Made by a program: the position numbers and the translations under genes | DNA from: Ophioderma brevispina | Lineage: Eukaryota > Echinodermata > Ophiuroidea > Amphilepidida > Ophiodermatidae | Direction of reading: 5' to 3' | NCBI GenBank assembly: GCA_023653785.1 | Contig: JAMKCH010058438.1 | Span: 35,273-99,272, forward strand | Length of the DNA stretch: 64,000 nucleotides | Notes under the pieces: model-generated | The model's input: the letters and a program-made list of their open reading frames with translations, nothing else | Told to the model about the DNA's origin: nothing | Databases searched by the model: none | Part shown: positions 44,871-55,033 of the stretch, in pieces | Numbering within the stretch: position 1 is the first letter of the stretch | Layout: each line of letters starts with the position of its first letter

Positions 44871-47061
44871 TTTAGACACATGTTTTATGGGGTGCGAGAG
44901 GGGTCGCGATTTTTTTTCCTCTTCCTCCCCTCTTTCGGTCGCTTTCGTTTCGCCGCCTAGTACCTTTTAAAAGGATGAAGCTTCGCGACGGGCTTCTGTT
45001 ATATCACTCAAGAGTAAACACCGAAGTTAACTTAATCAATGAATAAGAGGGGTAATTCCAAAAAAAAATCCTTGTATTAGTATATCAGGGTCCGTGGGTG
45101 AACTATTTAAAAACGAATGGGATAATTTTCACCAAACTAAAATCAAAGTTTTACACTGTTTTGAATGTGAACTGTGTGTTTTTATTAATTGAAAAGTCTC
45201 TCATTGCGTCTTTACTTTACCAGGGTCTGCACTAATTCCGATTCAGAGGGAAAATATCTTGATCGCCGAAGAGACTCGTGCATGGTGACTTATTTCCTCC
45301 CTTCCTGAAGCTAGCTATAAGTGGTACGCCATTATTCATCTGGGAATTCCATGACGAAGTACAGAGTGATTTAAATGTATACTAACAATCAATGGGTTTC
45401 ATATTAAAATTAAATTTAACTCATATAAAATTATGGTTAAAGGGATAAACAAAGATAATGCGAGGGAATAAAAAAATGTGTAAATGCATTTTAATAGCTT
45501 TATAATTCAAACTACAATTCCATATAACTACTTTAATGTAGGAACAAAAACACAAAATAGTGAAAAAATTAAGTATTTGAGGAAATTTGTCATAGCGTCT
45601 TCCGCAAATAGACATACAGCGATGGCGGCTCAAAATGTACACCAAACAGCTGATTGTGGTTTACACCATTACAGAATAAACAAATAACAATAATGTTTGT
45701 GTGTGTGGTCAAACAGTACAGGTCATTGGCACAACATTACGCTTGTAAATCTGCTATATTCATAGGGAAAGGCTTTTTGATCTCAAGTCGGAATTTTGAT
45801 ACGCGCGTATAGAAATTACAGAATCAAACAAACGGTACTGCCTTGTCTTTAATACATGGATTTCAAGCCAACCACTGGCAGGTTATGTTATGTTAGCACT
45901 TCCATGCCGGTAACAAAAATACCAAAACAGGAATTTTGATATTTTTTCGATGTTTCGGATTAGCAAATCGCTGCCTACCCCTTTAAGAAAGTTTTTGGGC
46001 GGGAAACCTATTTATTTGGGATTTCCGCCCAATATTGCGCCTTATTACTGTCAAATTATGATAATTAAAGGTCCATGGCCGATCGTTAATAGCTAAGGGG
46101 TGTTAGGTTTGGATGTTATGAGCGAAAATATGCCCCATTTTGGTCGACCAATATCATTTTTACATAAAATCACGTTTTTAGCTCTCACATAAAAACGGGT
46201 TGAAATATCTGCGCGAAACTTTGCAGATGGGGTTTTGGGGTGAAGGCCAAAATTTATAGACTTAAATCAGATCATCCCCTTAGAGGTAATGTAGCGGGTG
46301 GATCCTGTGACGACTTGCGAGGTATTGGTTTGTTTTTTTGCAGGCGGATGTGACCATAAAAATGAAACCTGCTGTGTAATTTTCACATGGGCCGGTTTTT
46401 TGAATTGTGGCGCACTGTAGGGCCGGGAGTACACTGGCCGAATAAAAAAAGAGTGCTTATTATGTCAACCCCATAACTTATTATTATGTTTGCGTTGGCG
46501 GAAAATTTGGTGTCAAAATCGCACCCCCGATACAAAGAGGCTTAATGGTCAAGCCCCACTTATTCGTATCTTTTCGTAAATGGGCGAAAATTTGGTCAAT
46601 GGAAACCGCCCCCCCCCCCGCCGCACCCCACCCCCCCGTCTTCAGAATTTGGAGGCGACGGTAAAACAAATTGGGTTAACCGGCGAGCTTATCGATCCGA
46701 AAAAAAATATATGCTCATTGGCCGGTCAGTCACATTTTTCCATGGCGGCCAGGCTGGACTCCAACCCAGGTCCGCCTCTGGGTTTTGTGGACCATTATTT
46801 GAGCCCATAAGGTGACATTGGTATTGACATCAACGCTTGTGGTCGCAATGCTCTTTTCTTCTGTATACTGCAGATCAGAGACCTTGATTTTGGTGAGTTT
46901 TGTTTTTCTTTCTGGCAAACACATCTTGCAAAGCAGCGTCAGATTCTACTTAGAATTCCTACAGAGTTTTGTTTAGACTATAATTATAATTCAGTGGCTA
47001 TAGCAAGGCCCTGTGTATCGGGAATCTAAATAATCATATAATTAAACATACCCGGCCTATA
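44871..47061. other. No gene seen
   Basis: Mixed sequence with a C run at 46605-46618 and a second at 46630-46640. The open frames at 46580-46810 (plus) and 46730-46924 (minus) overlap and show no domain that I recognise. No RNA gene is visible. Confidence 0.45.
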
Positions 47062-47380
47062 CACTGTTAAAAAATTTCCGTTAATTTACGGAAATTTCTG
47101 GCAGCAGAATTTCCAGACTTTTTAGGGTAAATTTACAGAATTTCTGTCAATTAACGGAATTTTGACAGTAATTTTACAGAAATTTGTATCATTTTATGGA
47201 AAAAAAATATGTATTTTAACAGAATTTTCCGTAAATTTAAAATTACGGCACGAAAAAAAAGTATATCGTAAATTAAAATTTTTTATGTTTTTGTTTTTTA
47301 TTTTTATTGTTTTCTAAAACAGATTTTCCGTAAATTTACGGAAAATCTGTTTTCTTAATTCACGGAAATTTTTAACAGTG
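47062..47380. mobile_element. 319-bp CACTG-ended MITE (uninterrupted copy)
   Basis: The left end reads CACTGTTAAAAAATTTCCGT and the right end is its inverted copy (ACGGAAATTTTTAACAGTG). The interior is filled with TTTCCGTAAATTTACGGAAA-type palindromes. It is the same family as the interrupted copy at 28183-28757, and fragments with CTGGCAGCAAAATTTCCAGA occur at 51560-51600. There is no coding frame. Confidence 0.85.
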
Positions 47381-48369
47381 TAGGCTAAGCCTAGCCTTTG
47401 ATAGGACCTCATTTTAGTAAGCTTAATGGCAAGGATCTACTACGATGTTAAAACAAATAATGATTGTTCTTCTTTCGTGCAGTTGAAAGAATAATACCAT
47501 CGTTGAAAGACAGAATGTTCATACAACTCGGCTTACGCTTCTGAACATTCCATATTTCAACTCATGGAATATTCGACTGCACTAATCATAACATTCATTA
47601 TTTGTATAGCTAGAAGTCTTCAACATTGTTCAATGTTATGCTCTGTCTTGTCTTGTCCTGTACATACGTTCATGCATCGTTCTGATACAGTTTTCTCCGT
47701 GAGCAAATTACTCCATAAACACGTTTTTAGCGCGCTTGGTCCCAACATTTTACCCCCCCTAAACATGTGTTTTCTTTGTATTTTCAGGATTCGATGCACT
47801 TTTTGGCATTGACGCCTGGCAGACGTAGAAAGTTCAAGATCACTAACAATAATATTACAGAGAATGTAGTTTCTTCAAAATAGGAGCGACAGTAGATACA
47901 AAACACGAGAAAAAATTGTACCCTAAACACGAGCCGAATTTAAAAACTACCCTTTTTCATGAAAATCGGCATTTTTGATAGTCTTTTGATACTCTAAACA
48001 CGTCCAACATTAAAAATCACCCATTTTCAAATCATAGTTGAGTGCCTCCGATCTAACTCTACTGAAACTATAATACACTGTGTTGTGCTGTATACTATAA
48101 CCAGGATTTTTTCAGGGCGATTTTTTCAAAAGGGGACTTTTTCCTCAAAATTCGTCCCCCAAAAGGAGGGAGCGAATTTGGCAAAAGTGGATCTTTTTTA
48201 CAGGAATTTTAACCTCCGACTGTATTGTATTGTACTGAAATGTAGTGAACTGCACTGCCTTGTACACAACACTTATGGACGTTTCACTTATTAAAATGCA
48301 ATTATGTTGTTTAATTTATCGGTGTGCATCGGGTCGTATTATTGGATGGCTTGAGGTTGGTAACCGAAA
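47381..48369. other. No gene seen
   Basis: Frames of 69-82 codons on the plus strand have no domain or splice borders. Some TGTATTGTATTGTACTG-like microrepeat occurs near 48219-48265. Confidence 0.45.
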
Positions 48370-48612
48370 AAAAAACCTGAAACGATCCTTTTGACTTTCT
48401 AAACATGTTGAAAATATTTTGCAGATCATTGAAGGTAGTTAAGGTGCAATTAAAGGGTCAAAGGTGAAATTATCAAAATGCTCCGATTGAGCTTAAATTT
48501 GACTGAAATTTAAATAATCCTTACGACATTCTAAACATGTTAAAATACTGTTCCAATCAATGAAGATCGTTAAGGGGTAATTAGGGGTCAAAGGTAATTT
48601 TTTGAAAATCAC
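48370..48612 (+). repeat. Two-unit tandem repeat of about 120 bp
   Basis: Two diverged units in tandem: each runs from ATCCTT.TGAC / ATCCTTACGAC through TTCTAAACATGTT, TCA.TGAAG, GTTAAGG and AATTA.GGGTCAAAGGT, to AAAAT. Each unit ends with a GGGTCAAAGGT nuclear-receptor-like word. Confidence 0.75.
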
Positions 48613-48639
48613 TATGCTGGGCAGATCTGTCTTCAGATC

Positions 48640-48703
48640 AAGTTGTTATTGTTGCTGTTGTGGTTATTTTTGTTGTTGTTGTTGTTGTTGCTGTTGTTGT
48701 GTT
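48640..48703 (+). repeat. (GTT)n microsatellite
   Basis: An impure GTT/GCT trinucleotide run, with an uninterrupted core TTGTTGTTGTTGTTGTTGCT near 48670-48690. Confidence 0.9.
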
Positions 48704-49610
48704 CTTTTTCGCCAGGTCCTTAAAAGCAGACTCAGAGATTTCGTATTATAATTGTTGGTGTATTAATTAAAAGTCTGTAATTTAAGACCATCTGCCCAAA
48801 TCCAAAGTTTGAGATGAATTGGATGTTTCGTTTTGGTGTAGTGATTTTTTTTGTAGTATAACAGTACCTTGGGATATTGTGTATAACAGAATTCCGGATC
48901 CGGAATTTTATATATAACAAAATAGGTATTTTCTATACGAAGGACATCGATTTGAGCTTAACTCTTTCACGTGGTGATTAGTATGTGGACAACACTGTGT
49001 ATATGCAAACAAATGCAATATTTAGGAAATATCTGAGTCAACCTTGAACTGAAAGATTTGCGGTGATAAACAAAACAATGTCCACAGAAGCCTTCAACAC
49101 AAACACATTACATTATAATAATATTTATTCCTTCTTTAATCCATGCATTTAAATCACAGAATTATAAATATTTATAGACTCAGTCCTATATATAGCAGTA
49201 ATCATAATTTTATCGCAATATACATAGTAAATTGTGATTGTTGCATTAAGGACGATTAAGGCACTTCACGAAAATAATAGTTTGTGTCAAACAGGCTATT
49301 AATCTTGATTGATATATTTAAGATTATTGTCCAACAAATATGCTTTTTAATATGATTTTAGTTTTTACATTAAGCGATTTCTTGTTATTAGATATTTTAC
49401 GAAGAGTATGTCGTATAATTGACTCGCGATAATAGCATACCAATTAAATGGGCAATCCTTTTCTCGTGCATGCTGCGACTAACTGGTGGGTTATACACTA
49501 GAGAGTAGCACACTGACTCAGTGACCGTTAGTGACTTGAAGATGGCACGCGGCAATCTGACATGTCTTAAGATCAAATTGATATTTAACCTGAATGTCAG
49601 CACACACAAA
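48704..49610. other. No gene seen
   Basis: AT-rich sequence; frames of 62-70 codons on the minus strand have no domain. A segment containing TTTTCTATACGAAGGACATCG (48930-48950) recurs in diverged form near 53770-53790 (TTTTCTATATGAAGGACATTG), so the flanks belong to an undefined dispersed repeat. Confidence 0.4.
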
Positions 49611-49828
49611 GGCTGGTATTCTGAAAAGGAGACCCGGATTTAAACCAGGGTTAGTCCTACATGAATGGACCTTTTTTCCTTATATTAAAAAATGTACTGT
49701 AATGGGTGAGAAAAATCCTCATGATGAGGAATTTTCTCACCCGTTACAATTAACTTTAGCAGTATTTTGAAAAGAAACCCTGTTTTAAACCCAGGTCTAA
49801 AGTTAGACTCCCTTTCAGAATACAAGCC
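49611..49828. mobile_element. 218-bp MITE with GGCT(G/T)GTATTCTGAAA ends
   Basis: The left end reads GGCTGGTATTCTGAAAAGGA, and the reverse complement of the right reads GGCTTGTATTCTGAAAGGGA. CCAGGGTT / AACCCAGG pair further in. The centre is a clean hairpin (GTAATGGGTGAGAAAAATCC...GGAATTTTCTCACCCGTTAC, about 49700-49748). The whole element folds on itself and has no frame. Confidence 0.85.
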
Positions 49829-50261
49829 AAAAAGTTCAGTAGTTTACTGACAGCAGCTGACCTTTATTATTGGAAATAAGTGAAGTCACATTGAACCTTT
49901 ACTTCAAGATATATCGAACGTACTTTGCATTCGTCGGCCATTTAATTTGTTATATAAGCCTATATTTGGCAACTTGACGTCTCACCTTTCACCTCTGACA
50001 TGCAACTGAAGGAAACAACACTAAATCTTTGGTGAACCTATTTCTGTGGAAACAAAGTTTTTTTCATAATAAGCCACTACATGACCTTTGACATCATATC
50101 CATATCCCTGGAGACCTAATATGACCCAATATGGCGCACCAAGGATCACATACATTTCAAACATTTTTCAACAATGATCTCAAATGACCCCTGGCTGAAA
50201 TTTGACTTCACATGAACATCCCACGGTATGTTGTTAGAACGGTTTGGTAAAACGTTACCCA

Positions 50262-50395
50262 ACACGGATGAGCTATGGACTGAGAACCCTTTTATTGGGT
50301 AAATGTTTACCCAACTTTATCCTAAGTTGGGTAAATATTTACCCAATTAAAAGGGATGTTCATATCTTACCCCGTGTTTGGTACTCATCCATTTC
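50262..50395. mobile_element. Foldback element with ACCCTTTTATTGGGTAAAT arms
   Basis: GGATGAG...AACCCTTTTATTGGGTAAAT on the left pairs with ATTTACCCAATTAAAAGGGA...CTCATCC on the right, around AACTTTATCCTAAGTT. Each arm is itself palindromic (TGGGTAAATGTTTACCCA). Confidence 0.65.
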
Positions 50396-50721
50396 TGGTG
50401 GAAAAGAAGCAATATACTGGTCCCAATGACTTCTATATGTTCTTATGTTCCCTTACCAAAGTTTATTGGAACCAAAGTATCATCAAAATTCATGTGGAAA
50501 GTTAAACGAGCATAGATGTCAGATCACTCTCTGCAATCTCAAGAATAAAGAATGCCACTTAGAACCTTTTGTCTCGTAAAAAAAACCCTAAAATTTTACC
50601 AGAAGTCGGTGTTTTCTCATCTCCAACAGTCTTCTTCTTGAGCAGTGATGAATGATTTCGGTTGAAAATGCTGTCGTCCTAGTTCATGATCTTGCTTTCT
50701 ATCTTCCTAAACTAGCTAAAA

Positions 50722-50885
50722 CTAGATGGATTCCTTTGTCCATTTCGCTTCTCGATTTATGGAGAAGAGAATCGAAAAGCGAGATTGTTGACAGAGACAA
50801 TTCCTTTACCCGTCTCGTTTTTGATTCTCTTCTCTTCCTATAAGAATATAAGCGGAAAGCGATATGGATAAAGGAATCCATCTGG
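50722..50885. mobile_element. Small inverted-repeat element
   Basis: GATGGATTCCTTTGTCCATT (50724) and AATGGACAAAGGAATCCATC-like GATATGGATAAAGGAATCCATC (50862-50885) are inverted ends. Inside, TCTCGATTT...AGAGAATCGAAAAGCG and CGTCTCGTTTTTGATTCTC also pair. This is probably a MITE of about 165 bp. Two overlapping frames across it are not genes. Confidence 0.6.
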
Positions 50886-51382
50886 ATTGGGAAGAGAGAA
50901 AACAAAGTCATGAAGCTGGCGGAGGTCATTTTCCATTTAAGTCATGTTTTTCTGCCCAAGATTTTTTTCTAGAGAAGAGAAAACTCCCACTTCCGGACGG
51001 ATTCCCTTCATTTGGACCAATAGACAAAAATGGTTCCGATGAAGCTGAACGGCGATCAGCGAAACTGTCAATAATATACATTAAGATTATTATTGGTCTT
51101 GACACATGTAATTTATGTACCCATAATGTCTACAATTAAACGTCTTGGTCACTTGATTAGATTTGGGGCTAAGCATGTCCCTTTTCACGAGACACATTGA
51201 CATACATATGAACAATGTACAAAAAATATCGGTAAAATTATGGACTCCGTAAATTGAAATATTTCGTATATTTTCCCTTAAAAATACATAATTTTTTCCC
51301 GTAAACATGGTAAGGCATAAATAGTTTATGTTAATTAGTGTAATTACAACCAAAGTCACCCATCCAAGCAACTGCACATAAT

Positions 51383-51681
51383 AGGACATATCTACGTAAG
51401 TATTCTTATGACCCACGACCGTGTACATCTATCCAAACTCACGATAAAGTTTTGTTCATTTTACGGAACGAAAAACTGTCCGATTTACATTTCGCTGGCA
51501 GACGCTTTAATTTCGTTTCGTTTTCTGCTCTGAATACGGACGAAAATAAAGCGTCTGGCAGCAAAATTTCCAGACAGTTTTCATTCCATAAATTAAACAG
51601 AACTTCAACATATTTAACGTGAGTTTGGATAGATGTACACGGTTGTAAGCGATATAAGATACACACGTAGATGTGTCCTAT
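51383..51681. mobile_element. TIR element with 60-bp ends
   Basis: The left arm (51383-51443) in reverse complement reads GTGAGTTTGGATAGATGTAC and continues ACGGTCG...ACGTAGATATGTCC. The right arm (51618-51681) reads the same start, then ACGGTTG...ACGTAGATGTGTCC. The interior of about 175 bp contains a fragment of the CACTG family (CTGGCAGCAAAATTTCCAGA) and a second pair, ACGCTTTAATTTCG / AAAATAAAGCGT. Confidence 0.75.
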
Positions 51682-51760
51682 TATAATTATGTAGGTGTTT
51701 AGGTCGTTCTCTATATTTAAGAACTTGCATATTGCACTGTAAAATTGCACTTGCATATTG

Positions 51761-51880
51761 CACTGTAAAAGAAGTCAATCTTCTACAAATTAGTCATATA
51801 AGAAGAGACTAACTTTAATCAAAACGATGTCTCATATAACTAATTTATATAAAAGATTGACTGATTTACTTTTAGCAGTG
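51761..51880. mobile_element. 120-bp CACTG-ended MITE
   Basis: The left end CACTGTAAAAGAAGTCAATC and the right end (reverse complement CACTGCTAAAAGTAAATCAG, then TCAATCTTT) are inverted and nearly meet in the middle, with AATTAGTCATATAAGA / TCATATAACTAATTTA pairing. A direct duplication of TTGCATATTGCACTGTAAAA flanks its left border. Confidence 0.75.
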
Positions 51881-51956
51881 TACTATCACATATCAAGTGA
51901 TTCTGATCCTACAAAACCATGAGCGTATTAAGATTTGTAAATTGCGTTATTACTTA

Positions 51957-52808
51957 CAGGCCGATTCAAAAAGAAGTTTACTCATTTTTGTCGTCAGTAA
52001 AAAACTAAAAGGAAGTTACCGTAAAATAATATATCTTTGCAAGAGCAATTTCGGAAGGTCTAAATTAAACATGCCAAACCCAGGTCATACCCATTTGAAT
52101 ACAATCACCCATTTTTCTGACTGTACGCATCTGGGTAATTTGCATCAGTTTCTATTCACGCAAAATCAATAAAGCTTGAACTAGACAGAGCCATTGGTTC
52201 GCAACTTTTATTATCAAAATGAAAGTTTGGCGTTTATACCCAAGAATTTCAAATCAAACGATATTTCAGTTCATCTTCCTATTCATCAAGCAGTGTAATA
52301 TAACTACATATGTATATCTGTTATATCGTATATCTGTTTCTGCAATTATGTTTTTCAAGATCTGCAAAACATGAAATTATGTGCTTCTTCTAAGAGAAGT
52401 CTACCAAAATGAAACAGTACTATACACTCGCGAGATTCAAAATTCGATATCATTTAAAATTGTCAGCATTTAAAATTTTGCTATTCATTGATGGATTTTG
52501 AGAATAAAAGATAAAACTTTCATTTTGACAATGAACGTTGCAGACCAATGGAGGCTTTCTTGTTCACGCATTATTGATTTGGTGTAAATAGAAACTGATG
52601 CAAGTTACCCAGATGTGCACAGTCAGGAAAATAGGTGGTTTATTCAAATTAGTATAACTCGGGTTTGGCACAAGCAAATTCATTTTTTTAAATCTAGACA
52701 TTCAAAAACTGCTCTTTCTAACTATATATTAATTTACAAGGAATTCTTTAAGGATTCATTTTACTAAACTACAATAAAAATGAGTAAACTTCTTTTTGAA
52801 TCAGCCTG
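51957..52808. mobile_element. 852-bp near-palindromic TIR element with TA target duplication
   Basis: The ends CAGGCCGATTCAAAAAGAAG (left) and CAGGCTGATTCAAAAAGAAG (right, reverse complement) are bordered by TA on both sides (51955-51956 and 52809-52810). The inverted match continues for about 300 bases in each arm: TTTCTGACTGTACGCATCTG / TTCCTGACTGTGCACATCTG, TTGCATCAGTTTCTATT, CAAAATGAAAGTTT. The interior is about 230 bp. The 91-codon frame in the left arm is disrupted in the right arm, so it is not a transposase. TA borders suggest Tc1/mariner-type mobilisation. Confidence 0.85.
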
Positions 52809-54007
52809 TATGATGACTAAACTTAGCGGAAATGCTATTTACATTTATAGTACATGATAAATCCATGTTTAGATTAAACGCTCAATTCTAATGACAGTTT
52901 TAATTTTAAAACTTAAATATAAAAGGCAACATTTGTACACGCACCTGAAATATAAAATTCCCCTCGAAGGTCAAAGCCTTACACAAATAAAATTAACTAC
53001 ACCGTAAATCTAAATGTTTAGATTTTCTAAAGTCTGGACACGCTTAGAAAAAAAAAATCGTTAAATGATGGGCATTTTTATCAGGCCCATGCTCCCATAA
53101 ACACTAAATAGGTTAAAACAGTGTTTCCTAAGTGCAATGTGAATTTTGCATTTGAACACCTTAACGCGGTTACGATACTACTTCGGGTGTTTCTGAAACA
53201 TACATACATTTAAAACCTTGTTTTTTGTCCCGTTTGTGCAGAACCCTTTCCAAAATCGTTCTAGGTGGAACAAAAAAGTAGAGCTGGATGGTTCATGCAG
53301 AAAGAACCCTTTTTGGTTCAATACAGAACAATGTCTGCTTACAGAACGTTTATAAGCTGTTTGAGAGAGTTCCTTAGTATAAGAAGCACATTCCTTAGTA
53401 TAAGAAGCACTTTTTGCAGAAGCACTATAAAACATAAAAATTGTTCTAAATATAAAGAACAAAAACGTTCATTCAAACTTCCAGAACTTGTTTTTCTTGT
53501 GGTTCTTCTTAGAACCTTTTAGTTCTACTTGAAATCTAGAAATTAAGAGTTTTGCATACGGGACAAAAGGGTCTTAGAAGCACCTTAAATGCTGACTCAG
53601 AAATTTCTAAATGACTGTTTGTCCAGCAATTCAACTAAAATTAAAGATCGTCACATCACATAAATTACTCAATTCCAAAGTCTGTATAGTAGTACACCTA
53701 AAGTTATGTACAACAGTACAGTACCGCACCATAGGATGCTGATTCGTCATTTTATTACTAAGTTGTGATTTTCTATATGAAGGACATTGATTTGGGCTTA
53801 GCTCTTTCGCATCATATGTGGACAAGTATGGAAAAATACAATATGTTAGAAAATTGGGGAGGAATCATCTCGAAATTTCTGAGCCAGCCTTTAAGTTTTA
53901 AAAGTAGAGACAAGGAGTGCTTTTCAGAATGTTAGTTAGCCAACCTTAGATTTATTTTTGCCCAAACATTTCCTCTGAAGTTTACTCATCGCCGTAAAAA
54001 TATAACA
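52809..54007. other. No gene; AGAACC-rich repeat and a short tandem duplication
   Basis: At 53235-53530 AGAACC / GGTTCT words recur in both orientations (CAGAACCCTTTCC, AAGAACCCTTTTTGGTTC, TTCTTAGAACCTTTTAGTTC), suggesting a decayed element. TTCCTTAGTATAAGAAGCAC is exactly duplicated at about 53371-53410. The overlapping 85- and 94-codon frames there are not genes. Confidence 0.5.
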
Positions 54008-54180
54008 GTGACGCAGGTTGCATTACGGAGGTTTAGATGTCGCGCGAGGTTTGTACATGGAACGTGAAATGATTTTGTTCATGGCTCGACCAAACTAAAT
54101 AATTTCACGTGTTTGCGTACAAGAGTACCCATGCACCACGTGTGTCATCTAAACCACTGTAGCGCTACGCATCACGTGAC
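54008..54180. mobile_element. Small TIR element
   Basis: GTGACGCAGGTTGCATTACG and GGAGGTTTAGATG on the left pair with CATCTAAACCACTGTAGCGC and TACGCATCACGTGAC on the right. Inside, GTACATGGAACGTGAAATGATTTTG and AAATAATTTCACGTGTTTGCGTAC are also inverted. Length is about 170 bp, with no frame. Confidence 0.65.
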
Positions 54181-54556
54181 ACATAAAACCAATCGGTTTG
54201 CTGACCAGCTAAATGAATAGTCTATAGCTTTAAAGCTTGTTATGTGAATTGATTTAAGGACAGTAATCGGCAATCACCGTTCAGCTATCAGAAATAGCCG
54301 ATTGTGATGCTACACTCACTGTTTCGCTCAAATTATAGGAGCCACTCCGAGGCCCCATGTCACTGGGGAAATTGCGTAAAGCAAAGATTTCAAAAATCGG
54401 GAAAGTCACCTGAAGTTGCCGAATGGCAGATCTCGCAAACTTTAGAAAACCTTGTGCAACTTAAGGATATTTCAGCTGATATATATACTTTATGCATCTT
54501 CCCCAGTGACATGGGGCCTACTCCTAGAGCTATTGCACTCATATTTGGCAAATCAT

Positions 54557-54697
<141 letters not shown>

Positions 54698-54834
54698 TCA
54701 TTAAAATGACATGTTTTCATCCATGTGATGTTAAACTTGACAACATCCAAAAACAAGTATATAAACAAATTTTCTGGGCGCAGGCTTGCCTCATTTTCTC
54801 TCTTTCTTTACCATTTCTTAAGTACCAGAAATAG

Positions 54835-55033
54835 TAACCAACGCATGTTTCAATAATATTCTAGTGTATATGTTCAATTATAGGAATCCGTTCGTGACTA
54901 TTTTTGGTCTCCTTTTCCTGTGAGTCAGCGTGCAATCTTAAACTTATTGACACTTTCTTGGCACTTGGTAAAGTTCCCTCGTCGTACTTTTTAAATGCCT
55001 ACTTTTAGTTTATATTGAAAACAATTGAATGAA
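54835..55033 (-). other. 3' flank of the carbonic anhydrase gene
   Basis: No AATAAA is seen close to the stop codon on the minus strand. The nearest weak candidate is AATATA at about 55011-55016, within 25 bases of the stop, so the true polyadenylation site may lie further left, beyond the TA repeat. Confidence 0.25.

Noticed and set aside
46580..46924. Overlapping frames on both strands as a small gene
   Set aside because: No domain, and the plus frame begins in a C run with low-complexity proline.
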